DNA of 64,000 bases from Lachnospiraceae bacterium (lineage in GTDB: Bacteria > Bacillota > Clostridia > Lachnospirales > Lachnospiraceae), in assembly GCA_017614155.1 (NCBI GenBank), contig JAGACK010000017.1:1-64000 (forward strand), given 5' to 3'. Of the stretch, positions 36,301-43,671 are shown in pieces; the stretch's first letter is position 1, and the number at the start of each line of letters is the position of its first letter. Position numbers and translations under genes: made by a program. The notes under the pieces are model-generated. The model did not search any database. It was given only the letters and a program-made list of their open reading frames with translations, and was not told where the DNA came from.

Positions 36301-37575
36301 CAGGATTGTGTTGGGATGATCCATATTGTTTGAGATGTAGCCATTGACATTGATATTTACAAGCTGACCGGTGCTTGTCACATCAAAATACTTGCTGGCA
36401 AATCCACCGGTATCATCCTTGCAGATATAGGTAATACCATTTGCCATACAGTAATCATAAGCACTTGTAAACTTTGTAACACCGTCAACCTCAATATAGC
36501 GGTAGCCTCTTATCTTAAAGTTTTCATTCAGTGCTGTGGGAAGAGAACCGTCTATCGTAATATCATTATTATTCTCTGTAGCAGAGTAAACAGGACCATT
36601 TGTCAGGTCAATGGTCTCAAGCTTGTTGCAGTCCTTAAAAAGTCCGCTTACAAGAGCAGGCAGTGTATTTGGGAAAGTAACAGTAATAAGATTGCCACAT
36701 CCGTCAAATGAACCCGATCCTATGCCTGCAAGTCCACCGGGAAATGTAACCGTTGTCAGATTCTCACAACCTGAAAAAGTGTCTGTCCCAATTGAATTGA
36801 ATTTGCCTTCAAAGGTTACCGTTTGGAGATTTTTGCAATCCTTAAAAACAGCATTCAGTAACTTAACTTCACTTGAAACACTGTCCGGACCTTTAACGGT
36901 TATGCTGCTTTTGAGATCGGATCCTTCAAATGCATTGTTTCCCATATAACTGAATGATCCGGTTTCGGGCATGCCGCCAAGTCCTGATTTGTAAAATGCC
37001 ATGTCTCCGATGTTTGTATTTCCGGCTGAAGAAAGAAAACAGTTAGCAAGCTTAGTACAGTCTTTAAAGGCCCTGGCGCCAACTTTGTTTGTATTTCTGC
37101 CGGTATATTGCGAAAGATTTGGACAGCTTTCAAAGACACCATCTTTTATCTCTATAACATCATCTGCCGTAACGTTTGTAATATCTCCGAAAATATTTGA
37201 ATTTTTAAAAGCGTTTGAATCTATTACCGTACATATATATGTTTTGGATGTATCCATGGGATCGGTGATCGTGCCAAGTGTAATGTTGCTTTCGGTGGCC
37301 GAAGTATCACTTTTGCCGATATCCTTAAGCATCACTGTTCCGGGTGTGGCTAAAGTCTCATACTCATAGTAAAGATTGCCTTCTGTTATGTTTATAGTCT
37401 CGCCCGCGGCGCCTGCAGCTTCTTCACTATCTTCTGCGGCTCTTGAAGGAGTCGCAGGTATAGCTGCTACTATCAACGCAGATACCATAAGAAGAGCCGC
37501 TATGGTTCGCCTTGCAGCCCGGTTTAAGTATCTCCTGCTCTTTTTCTTTTTTGTTGTGGTCTTTTTTGCAGCCAT
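33382..37575 (-). CDS. Cell-wall-anchored BspA-type LRR protein with sorting signal
   Basis: 1397 residues from the ATG at 37575 (GGAGGAAG site 5 bases before; an upstream in-frame TTG is not needed). A Lys-rich signal peptide (1-46) is followed by about 15 LRR_5 units to about 860. MBG-like repeats follow, then a poly-Ser/Gly linker of about 60 residues and a small beta domain. The end is TPKTGD (Thr1360) plus a hydrophobic span and a basic tail. That is a sortase signal, and a class B sortase gene lies 8 kb away. One of three giant surface proteins in this block. Confidence 0.88.
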   Translation of the reverse strand: MAAKKTTTKKKKSRRYLNRAARRTIAALLMVSALIVAAIPATPSRAAEDSEEAAGAAGETINITEGNLYYEYETLATPGTVMLKDIGKSDTSATESNITLGTITDPMDTSKTYICTVIDSNAFKNSNIFGDITNVTADDVIEIKDGVFESCPNLSQYTGRNTNKVGARAFKDCTKLANCFLSSAGNTNIGDMAFYKSGLGGMPETGSFSYMGNNAFEGSDLKSSITVKGPDSVSSEVKLLNAVFKDCKNLQTVTFEGKFNSIGTDTFSGCENLTTVTFPGGLAGIGSGSFDGCGNLITVTFPNTLPALVSGLFKDCNKLETIDLTNGPVYSATENNNDITIDGSLPTALNENFKIRGYRYIEVDGVTKFTSAYDYCMANGITYICKDDTGGFASKYFDVTSTGQLVNINVNGYISNNMDHPNTILIPDTVTGPTGSVQVSSIGENPFSNMGSRVITSITVPPTVDYISAGAFNKMTNLDNVIMSSENTTQLEDDTSKPPVFPTGNSSFFVYGDMRSKTTADGENAYEYCMANNIEFRASGKYGPDDDDVTLIVEKDKTLSKVATTITGSGLNKNTGIKACKVPGGVEEISDTLFYNDKNIEKFEAVSSTGTDGNEYGLKKLANGQFQECTALNEVALPMTLYDVGTLPFKGCDALTDITVDAASDYCYAENGVLYAPSTVAGITSVGTPPAAGGNYRIAEMLENSPTTTYSVPAAIKGRAVDEISKGAFSDNQNLQIFSTTGSSVTEIPENCFNGANSLIRVTLAENIAKLDKGSFQNLAIHNSSQPLFRIYNGYMSYEEGKQNIFDYTTSSPKDDAYYFRSTAQGDTTYTMCRQNDTGDTKDNLYWLGTTSQSEETKKGLSSCSIIYNGNKSSDGTYAIRAWTGKEIPWEPGTFTSGDFYVVDGGSMLTSGTHYTMNALAVTPIDKGTYTFTLTGTGDYEGTLTGTFKVTDGSDPGPTPTPTPGYGDFDVDYNYTGPGVFKWTGTKITPKPIVRSTANHDIILVEGEDYTLTYGDGSHDNKSMGHTGSISINGIGNYAGKKGTSYFSIKKSVSENITGSPTPPGKTIDLTISGGTYDSKNNVSANIVLVDRTTGKTLVEGVDYAVTCTKISKKKQAIATITGMGDYYFDTYTSSRFAITKEKSTTSSSSSSSSGSSSSKSSSSSGSSSSSGSSSASSSSSKSSSSSGGSNSSRTTTSGGSAQRNSGAVRPATDEELSNLLRAAHIDAINGGTADGYQVIITRSEEAENSFRQALINRYGSLDNIRYYSMDISLRDENGNPVDSTGVTVTMTLPLPDSLAQYGANNRMAAVDATGNLEDLNTQYSMLQGRECATFVAPHFSPYGFYVDISNLDYGVMDSTPKTGDPISPKWFISIGLAALSIFLFLKKDPKPKAMPA

Positions 37576-37609
37576 ATTGACTTCCTCCAAACCCGTTTCG
37601 GGCTATGAT

Positions 37610-40600
37610 CTACTGAGTGACAAATACTTTTATCTTAACCGTTGTGCCGTTTATCTTTGCGGAAACAGTTGTCTTTCCCTGTTTTCTTCCCTCTATTATA
37701 CCGTTTTCATCTGCAAAGGCAATTTTATTGTCTTTGCTCTTCCAGATAACATGCTGTGATATATCTGGTGCATCTATTACAAACCTTGTTCCGGTTTTGA
37801 GAGTCAGGAGATATTCATTGGTCGCTGTCCTGCCTATCCTTTGATCCTCAGTGGAAAGATCCGGATCTTCAACATGAACCTTTGTACTGTAATGCATCCC
37901 GTTATAGGAACAGGACACTACTGATGTACCAACATTTACGCCATAAACAGTTCCCATGGTCTTAGGATCAGAGCCCAAAAGAACTATATCTCCTTCGTTT
38001 GTGGCGCTCCAATGGGCTTTTTTATTGTTTACTTTATAATAAGACAGTTTTTCGTTCTTTCCGACATTGATATAAGTCTCGGTTTTGGAAGGAATCGTAT
38101 CCACGGTCACTTTCATTGTCTTTACTCGTGTATCTCCTCTCCTTCCTATCAGGGTGGAAACTCCGCAGGCTTTTGCCTTGAGTTGCCCGGTCACGCTCAC
38201 CCTGACTATACCATCATCCCAGGCAAGCCAGCCGGATTTATCAAGATCCCTGGTCCCGCTTTCATCACTGAGTCTCCAGTCAAGCTTATTCGGCTTTTCA
38301 CCATTTACGGCTATGCTGTGAAGATCCAGCGTCTGTGCCGGACGGAGCGTAAATGCATATACTCCGTCAAATGTTGCGGGAGCTGTAAATTTATCTGATA
38401 CAGTAACCTTGCAGGTGTAGCCTTTACCGTTCATATATGCGGTAATATTGGCCTTTCCTTTTGCCAGTGCCGTAATGACGCCTTCATCAACAGCAGCAAC
38501 CCTGGGATTTGAAGAGGCCCATGCTATGTTGAGACCACCGGAATAGGAAACCGTAATCTTCTGGGTGCTTCCAACTCCCATTGTAAGCTTCTTTGCAGAC
38601 AGTTCCGGATCAACAACCTTTATCTTGTACTGCACATTAGGAGTTACAGCAGTATTAGTTATCGTAACAGGCACATTTGATGGATTTTTTGCTTTTGCTT
38701 TCCCTGTCTTTTTATTGATTGTCACTATCTGCTTATTTGATGTATTCCATATGCCGGGACCGAAATCATAGGACTGTCCTTTTACCATGGTAATATTATC
38801 CGGATCTGACAAATCCATCTCTTTGTCCATTCCTGAGTGTACATCATCTTTCGAAACGGTCTGAGAGATAAACCTTGCTGTAAGGATCAGATCCTTTTCA
38901 ACCGGATCCGAGAAGTTCCACTTCCAGTTTCCTTCATACCACCCCATGAATATATGCCCGCTCTTCTCAGGATCCGGAGGCCTTTTAACAACCTGTCCGA
39001 GACTTACTATCTCTTTTGCGATCTCCTCACCGTCAACAATGAATTTCACCTTTGCGTGTCCGACAGGAGCAGGAGGATCTGCTTTCTTGAAATGTGCAAT
39101 GATAGTATGACCGGTCTCGACTTTTATAAATGTATACGAATTTGTTGAAACTGTTATAGATGATCCGTCAATATCAAGATAGTCGAGTTCATATCCATCC
39201 AATGCATCAAAATAGAAAGTAGCATTCTGACCGTCAATCACAGGGACTTCACCACCCGGCGAGATCATTCCGAAACTGTCCGCGCAACTTGCCGATATTA
39301 TATGTTTGACAACGGGTATCTCCCTGAAATACACTGTAACAGTATGATTTTTACTGATACTTTCGAGGATATACGAATTTCCCTCAAAAGGAGTATCCAC
39401 ATTATCTATTTTTAGAAGATAAGCTTCATATCCGGTCTTTGGAGAGAATGTAAATTTCTGGCTTGCGCTCTCTTTTACACTAAATGTACCGCTTGGCGCT
39501 ATACTTCCGTAAGTTGTAGGAGATGCAACAGCAGTTATCTTGTAGGACGGTGCAGTCACCCATTTGGCATAGATTGTAATATCATCCTTTACCTGTGAAC
39601 TGAAATCGTAAGGAGTTGTCAGAGAACTGTTTTTGTACCAACCGCCAAACCGGAAACCGGCCTTTGATGGAATGGTCGATACAGAAACGGTCTCACCGTA
39701 GACTACGATCTGTGAAGGGATAACTGATCCGCCGTTAGTTTCAAAAGTAACCTTGCATTTGCGTACGAGCCAGTTTGCATACAGCCATCCGTTTTCTGTG
39801 ACTTTCTTTGATGAAAAATCCCATTTTTCAGTTTTTATATAGTTTTTGTTTGGATACCATCCGTCGAGAGTATATCCTTCTCTTGTGACCGTAGGCTCAG
39901 GGAGAAGGCTTCCGTAAGACACAGTCTTTTTAGTAAAATTGATCACAGCATCAGAACTGACCTTGTCAAATGACACCGTAAGCATCACGGGCCCCCAGCC
40001 CGCATATATGGTAACATCATGATCCGGCATCAATTCGGTGCTGAAATCATAAGAAACCGTACACTGCTTGTTTTTATACCATCCCAGGAAATCAAAACCG
40101 GTTCTTTCTGGGTCGCTTGAAGGTCTTATAACCTTGTCCTGATAATAAACCTGCTGTGTGGCTAAACTGCTGCCATTACTTTCAAAGGTTACGGTATATT
40201 TTTCCTTTTCCCATGCTGCATAAAGAGTAATATCAACATCCACATCGGAATCAAAATCATATTCATATCCTGCTTCACATTCAGATATAGTATACCAGTC
40301 CTTTAATTTGTAACCCGTCTTTGTAGTGGCCGGAATGTCTTTTTTATAAAGTTTCTGCCCCGAAACAACTTTTATGGGAGATATCGGTGTACCTCCTGCT
40401 GTGTTAAAGGAAACAACATGAGCTTCTTTCCACTTGGCATACAGCCAGGCGTCTGCATATATTCCTGATGAAAAATCAAAATAATTTTTCAGTTCGACAT
40501 CTTTACACCAACCCAAAAGCTTAAAACCGTCTTTATCGATCTTCGGTTCTGTAAGTTTTTTTCCATAATCGACTGTTTGTGCTGAAACTGACGGTCCGCC

Positions 40601-41986
40601 GTTCGAATCAAACGATACGGTAAAGGTCTTCATTTTCCAACCGGCATATATAGTTATGACGCCGGCAACTGCATCACCATCTGATACTGTTTTGTTAAAA
40701 TTCCACGGATCAGTACAGGCTTCATCACGATACCAGCCTGTAAAATAAAAATTTGTATGCTCCGGGTCTTCAGCGGGTCTGGTTACCTTTTCCCCATATT
40801 CCAGACCTGTTATGTCAGAAGGCGTCTTAGTCGCACCCTGAACGGTTTCTGAATTACATTTAAACTTTACTGTATATTTTATCTTTTCATATTTGGTGTA
40901 TAGTTTGATGTTCTCGTTGACCTGATAATTGTCTAGATCAGTATATACATTACCGGGATCTGTATACCATCCGGCAAATGTATAGCCATCATATCGCGAG
41001 GGCTCAGGGACTCCCGTAAGTTTCTGCGAAAAAGCCACATTTTTTATAACTGTATTGGAAACAGACTGGTCCGGTCTCCTGTATTCAAGAGTTACCGTGC
41101 GCGGCTGTGGATCCCAATGAGCATGAAGTGTTCTGTCTCCGGTTATCGGAGTAGAAAAATCCCATTTGGTCCCACCATCTTTTTCCGTGTACCAACCAAG
41201 AAAATCATGTCCGGTTCTTGTCATATTTGGTGAAACTGCAGTACTGCCATCGTCTATATGCTGTAACCATTGATCGGCATAATCAAATTTTCCGCCATGC
41301 CCGATAAACTGAACATCATAAACCCTCATCCATTTTGCGTATAGAGAAAAACTGCTGCTTTCGGTACCACCAAAGTTATATAGCGTGTTATAAGATGTAT
41401 CTTTATACCAGTCAAGAAAACGGTATTTATCACGGGTTGGGTCGGGATCCGGTTTTGTTACAACAGTGATGTTTTCTTCAATTCTCTGAGAAGAAACAGA
41501 AGAACCGCCCATAGAATTAAAATCAATAGTATGAAGCTGCACCCAGTGCTGCTTTATATCTAGTGTAGAAGTAACCGGTGTTGAGAATTTAAATTCCACA
41601 GAAGGGTTTGAACCAATATACCAATTCTTAAATCTCCAATCTCCAACCGCATCCGTAATTTCATCTCCAATATTCGGAGATTGAGGAACCCTGCCGACAC
41701 TTACAATAGTCGAACCATCATCCACATCAAAAGTTTCGTATGCATTCTCTTCCCTGTTCCAAATATGTACAGTATGTTTTGGAGCATCTCCTGCAGCCTC
41801 CTCAGCCAAAGTCTGTAGATCTTCTTCAGCCGCTTCAGGCATTGTCTGTTCTTCAGCTTGAACAGCAGATCCATATTCCTCATCCGCATATATATAAGCA
41901 CCGGAAAAAGGCTCAGCCGTCATCAGGAAGATGAGGACAAAAGCCATTATTCTTGCTATTCTTCTCTTTATCAGATTTAGTCGCAT
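37610..41986 (-). CDS. InlB B-repeat surface protein with Big_2 domains
   Basis: 1458 residues from the ATG at 41986, preceded by GAGGTG. Signal peptide 1-35 (RRIARIMAFVLIFLMTAEPFSGA in parts). About twelve InlB/Listeria-Bacteroides repeats of roughly 70 residues follow, each with VTFDSNGG...GY.F.GWY....YDF...V..D.TLYA.W. Then come two GHT/VYF beta units and three or four Big_2-like domains at the C-terminus (KMTKGQSYDFGPG..., AALAKGKANITAYMNGK). There is no wall-anchor motif. Expected to be an adhesin or a structural surface protein. Confidence 0.85.
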   Translation of the reverse strand: MRLNLIKRRIARIMAFVLIFLMTAEPFSGAYIYADEEYGSAVQAEEQTMPEAAEEDLQTLAEEAAGDAPKHTVHIWNREENAYETFDVDDGSTIVSVGRVPQSPNIGDEITDAVGDWRFKNWYIGSNPSVEFKFSTPVTSTLDIKQHWVQLHTIDFNSMGGSSVSSQRIEENITVVTKPDPDPTRDKYRFLDWYKDTSYNTLYNFGGTESSSFSLYAKWMRVYDVQFIGHGGKFDYADQWLQHIDDGSTAVSPNMTRTGHDFLGWYTEKDGGTKWDFSTPITGDRTLHAHWDPQPRTVTLEYRRPDQSVSNTVIKNVAFSQKLTGVPEPSRYDGYTFAGWYTDPGNVYTDLDNYQVNENIKLYTKYEKIKYTVKFKCNSETVQGATKTPSDITGLEYGEKVTRPAEDPEHTNFYFTGWYRDEACTDPWNFNKTVSDGDAVAGVITIYAGWKMKTFTVSFDSNGGPSVSAQTVDYGKKLTEPKIDKDGFKLLGWCKDVELKNYFDFSSGIYADAWLYAKWKEAHVVSFNTAGGTPISPIKVVSGQKLYKKDIPATTKTGYKLKDWYTISECEAGYEYDFDSDVDVDITLYAAWEKEKYTVTFESNGSSLATQQVYYQDKVIRPSSDPERTGFDFLGWYKNKQCTVSYDFSTELMPDHDVTIYAGWGPVMLTVSFDKVSSDAVINFTKKTVSYGSLLPEPTVTREGYTLDGWYPNKNYIKTEKWDFSSKKVTENGWLYANWLVRKCKVTFETNGGSVIPSQIVVYGETVSVSTIPSKAGFRFGGWYKNSSLTTPYDFSSQVKDDITIYAKWVTAPSYKITAVASPTTYGSIAPSGTFSVKESASQKFTFSPKTGYEAYLLKIDNVDTPFEGNSYILESISKNHTVTVYFREIPVVKHIISASCADSFGMISPGGEVPVIDGQNATFYFDALDGYELDYLDIDGSSITVSTNSYTFIKVETGHTIIAHFKKADPPAPVGHAKVKFIVDGEEIAKEIVSLGQVVKRPPDPEKSGHIFMGWYEGNWKWNFSDPVEKDLILTARFISQTVSKDDVHSGMDKEMDLSDPDNITMVKGQSYDFGPGIWNTSNKQIVTINKKTGKAKAKNPSNVPVTITNTAVTPNVQYKIKVVDPELSAKKLTMGVGSTQKITVSYSGGLNIAWASSNPRVAAVDEGVITALAKGKANITAYMNGKGYTCKVTVSDKFTAPATFDGVYAFTLRPAQTLDLHSIAVNGEKPNKLDWRLSDESGTRDLDKSGWLAWDDGIVRVSVTGQLKAKACGVSTLIGRRGDTRVKTMKVTVDTIPSKTETYINVGKNEKLSYYKVNNKKAHWSATNEGDIVLLGSDPKTMGTVYGVNVGTSVVSCSYNGMHYSTKVHVEDPDLSTEDQRIGRTATNEYLLTLKTGTRFVIDAPDISQHVIWKSKDNKIAFADENGIIEGRKQGKTTVSAKINGTTVKIKVFVTQ

Positions 41987-42017
41987 ACTGCACCTCAAAA
42001 CTTAATGTCGGTATCTG

Positions 42018-42197
42018 TCACATTCTTGCAGCATTTTTCTTTGGGTTCACACGCTTGAACTGGCGAAGAATCTCATCGGACAATTCAGGCGATTCATCAT
42101 CAAATGTGATTTTTTCAGGTTTTGAACTGTGTAAACTTTTTATCTGCTCATCAGACGGTCTATCATCTTTTTTTATCATCATTCTAACTGTTGCCAT
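42018..42197 (-). CDS. Small BrnA-like putative antitoxin
   Basis: 59 residues from the ATG at 42197, with GGAGGAAG about 11 bases upstream; it overlaps the fusion gene before it by 14 bases. The middle FDDESPELSDEILRQF matches the acidic DDE.PELTDE motif seen in BrnA-type and related short antitoxins that sit beside BrnT toxins. The usual C-terminal ribbon-helix-helix of full BrnA is absent, so DNA binding is doubtful. The end is basic (RVNPKKNAARM). Toxin neutraliser is inference from motif and gene order. Confidence 0.55.
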   Translation of the reverse strand: MATVRMMIKKDDRPSDEQIKSLHSSKPEKITFDDESPELSDEILRQFKRVNPKKNAARM

Positions 42198-42594
42198 AAT
42201 AGAGCTCTTCCTCCTTTTTTGTTGCAAATCTTGCGGATATGAGTCTTATTGTGTTACCCCGGTCCGTGTAAACAACAAAAAGAACATCTCCAACTTTGCC
42301 AATTGTGTAATATCTGTCCTCTTCGTCACTATGAATCTTTCCGCCATAAACCAGGAGATCGAATTCTTTCGAAAAAGCGTCGTACAGCGCAAATTTGAAC
42401 TCCCTGTACCTTTTATTGCTTCCAAATTTCGTTGACGAAAGAGATCTGTCCTTAGGTTCTATATAAAGATCGATATCCGAATCGTTTCCGGCCTCATTTC
42501 TGGAATACGAACCAAACAAAATAACAGTACCAAGTATATCCGAGTACAGGTCACAGATCGATCTTAATTTCTCAATCAGTTCTTCTTTTCCCAT
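42184..42594 (-). CDS. Nucleotidyltransferase-BrnT chimeric protein (putative toxin)
   Basis: 136 residues from the ATG at 42594. Residues about 1-84 form a minimal nucleotidyltransferase of the MNT type: GS at 28-29 (LFGSYSRNEAGNDSDIDLY) with Asp40/Asp42, and a third acidic residue in EFDLL near 79. Residues about 85-133 match the C-terminal half of BrnT RNase toxins: H88-S-DEEDRY, TIGK, LFVVYTDRG, IRLISAR, AT..E...LYY. The BrnT N-terminal strand and helix are replaced by the NTase. It is followed, with 14-base overlap, by a BrnA-like gene. Both halves look intact at the motif level. Confidence 0.6.
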   Translation of the reverse strand: MGKEELIEKLRSICDLYSDILGTVILFGSYSRNEAGNDSDIDLYIEPKDRSLSSTKFGSNKRYREFKFALYDAFSKEFDLLVYGGKIHSDEEDRYYTIGKVGDVLFVVYTDRGNTIRLISARFATKKEEELYYGNS

Positions 42595-42770
42595 AATCCA
42601 CCCACTCTTATTGTATATCGGCACATATGGTATGTTTCTTTATATCAAAACAGCGTATCAGCAACTCTGTCGAAAAATACATAATAATCCGCTTATATTA
42701 TACTCCAAAAACATGTTTTATTACAAATATTCAAGTTTACATAATTCAAGACACAGAAAAGTATCTATCG

Positions 42771-43568
42771 TTACTGATACATGAACTCCAGCCGTTTATA
42801 GATCTGCTTAAAGTCAAGTCTGCATTCGCCGTTCCAGATGGCTACGGGTATGCTGTCTTCAAAGGTGTAGTGTTCAGGCATGTCTGATTTATTGAAATCA
42901 TAAACCATTACTTTCTTTTCCTCGGGAAAGACCAGCCAGTACTCTTTTACTCCGGCTTTTTTGTATTTCTGAACCTTGATGAAAATGTCCACGGTAACTC
43001 TTGACGGCGATATCACTTCTATCACAAGATCCGGAGCTCCGACAATACGCTCTTTTGTTATCTTGCTCCTGTCGCAGACAACGAGGACATCAGGCTGCAC
43101 CATGGTTTTGTCATCACAGTCAAGCTGAACATCGGTAGGCGCTACAAAAGGAACGCACTCACGGTTGTTATTCCGTATATAATCCTTTAGCAAAAAACTG
43201 ATCTCCAGCCCTAAGGCCTGATGTATGGTGGTCGGAGCAGCCATATCATAAAACTGACCGTCTATGAGCTCAATCCTGGCGCCCTCCGGAAGGGCAATAT
43301 AATCTTCGATAGTCTTTTCAGTTTTTTCGTAAGTCACAGAATCATGTTCGGCTGCTATGTATTCAGCTGCAGCGTCAGCAACAGCCAGAGGTTCATGATC
43401 ATCCGACAGCGCTTTTGTCAGGGCGCACAAAGTATCATATCTTGGAGACTCCGTCTCGCCGCTCAGGATCTTCTGCACGGTACCGATCGGCACTCCCGAT
43501 AGTTCTGAAAGCATTTTGTTGGAATATCCTAGTTCCTTTTTCTTTTTTTTGATCTCTTCTATTGTCAT
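42771..43568 (-). CDS. XRE helix-turn-helix / Uma2 (DUF820) nuclease-like protein
   Basis: 265 residues from the ATG at 43568 with a GGAGG site. Residues 1-60 are an XRE helix-turn-helix (KMLSELSGVPIGTVQKIL). Residues about 85-255 are a Uma2-type PD-(D/E)XK domain: ARIELIDGQFYDM, VQPDVLVVCD, APDLVIEVISPS and a following K.QKY..AGVKEYWLV. Most Uma2 proteins have no HTH. A terminator-like hairpin lies immediately upstream of its ribosome binding site. Known relatives are abundant in cyanobacteria and have no proven role. Could be a self-regulating nuclease. Confidence 0.75.
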   Translation of the reverse strand: MTIEEIKKKKKELGYSNKMLSELSGVPIGTVQKILSGETESPRYDTLCALTKALSDDHEPLAVADAAAEYIAAEHDSVTYEKTEKTIEDYIALPEGARIELIDGQFYDMAAPTTIHQALGLEISFLLKDYIRNNNRECVPFVAPTDVQLDCDDKTMVQPDVLVVCDRSKITKERIVGAPDLVIEVISPSRVTVDIFIKVQKYKKAGVKEYWLVFPEEKKVMVYDFNKSDMPEHYTFEDSIPVAIWNGECRLDFKQIYKRLEFMYQ

Positions 43569-43585
43569 ATCAGCCTCCAAAAAAA

Positions 43586-43624
43586 ATAATAAAACCGTAA
43601 ATCACCCGTTTACGGTTTTATTAT
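43586..43624 (-). terminator. Strong hairpin with U-run abutting the next gene's RBS
   Basis: A perfect 16-bp stem (ATAATAAAACCGTAAA class) with a 7-base loop, followed on the minus strand by TTATTTTTTTT, ends transcription of the adenylating-enzyme gene. The U-run runs straight into the GGAGG of the XRE-Uma2 gene, so read-through or a regulated terminator may control that gene. Confidence 0.8.
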
Positions 43625-43671
43625 ACTACTGATCGCTTATAAACACAACCGACATTAGCCCGTATATGGGT

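Noticed and set aside
38000-41700. Recent gene duplication or assembly repeat
   Set aside because: The InlB repeats are similar in protein but differ clearly in DNA, so they are old family repeats.
42625-42770. Extra gene between the XRE-Uma2 and NTase-BrnT genes
   Set aside because: AT-rich 146 bases with stops in all frames or shadow frames only; probably the promoter of the fusion gene.
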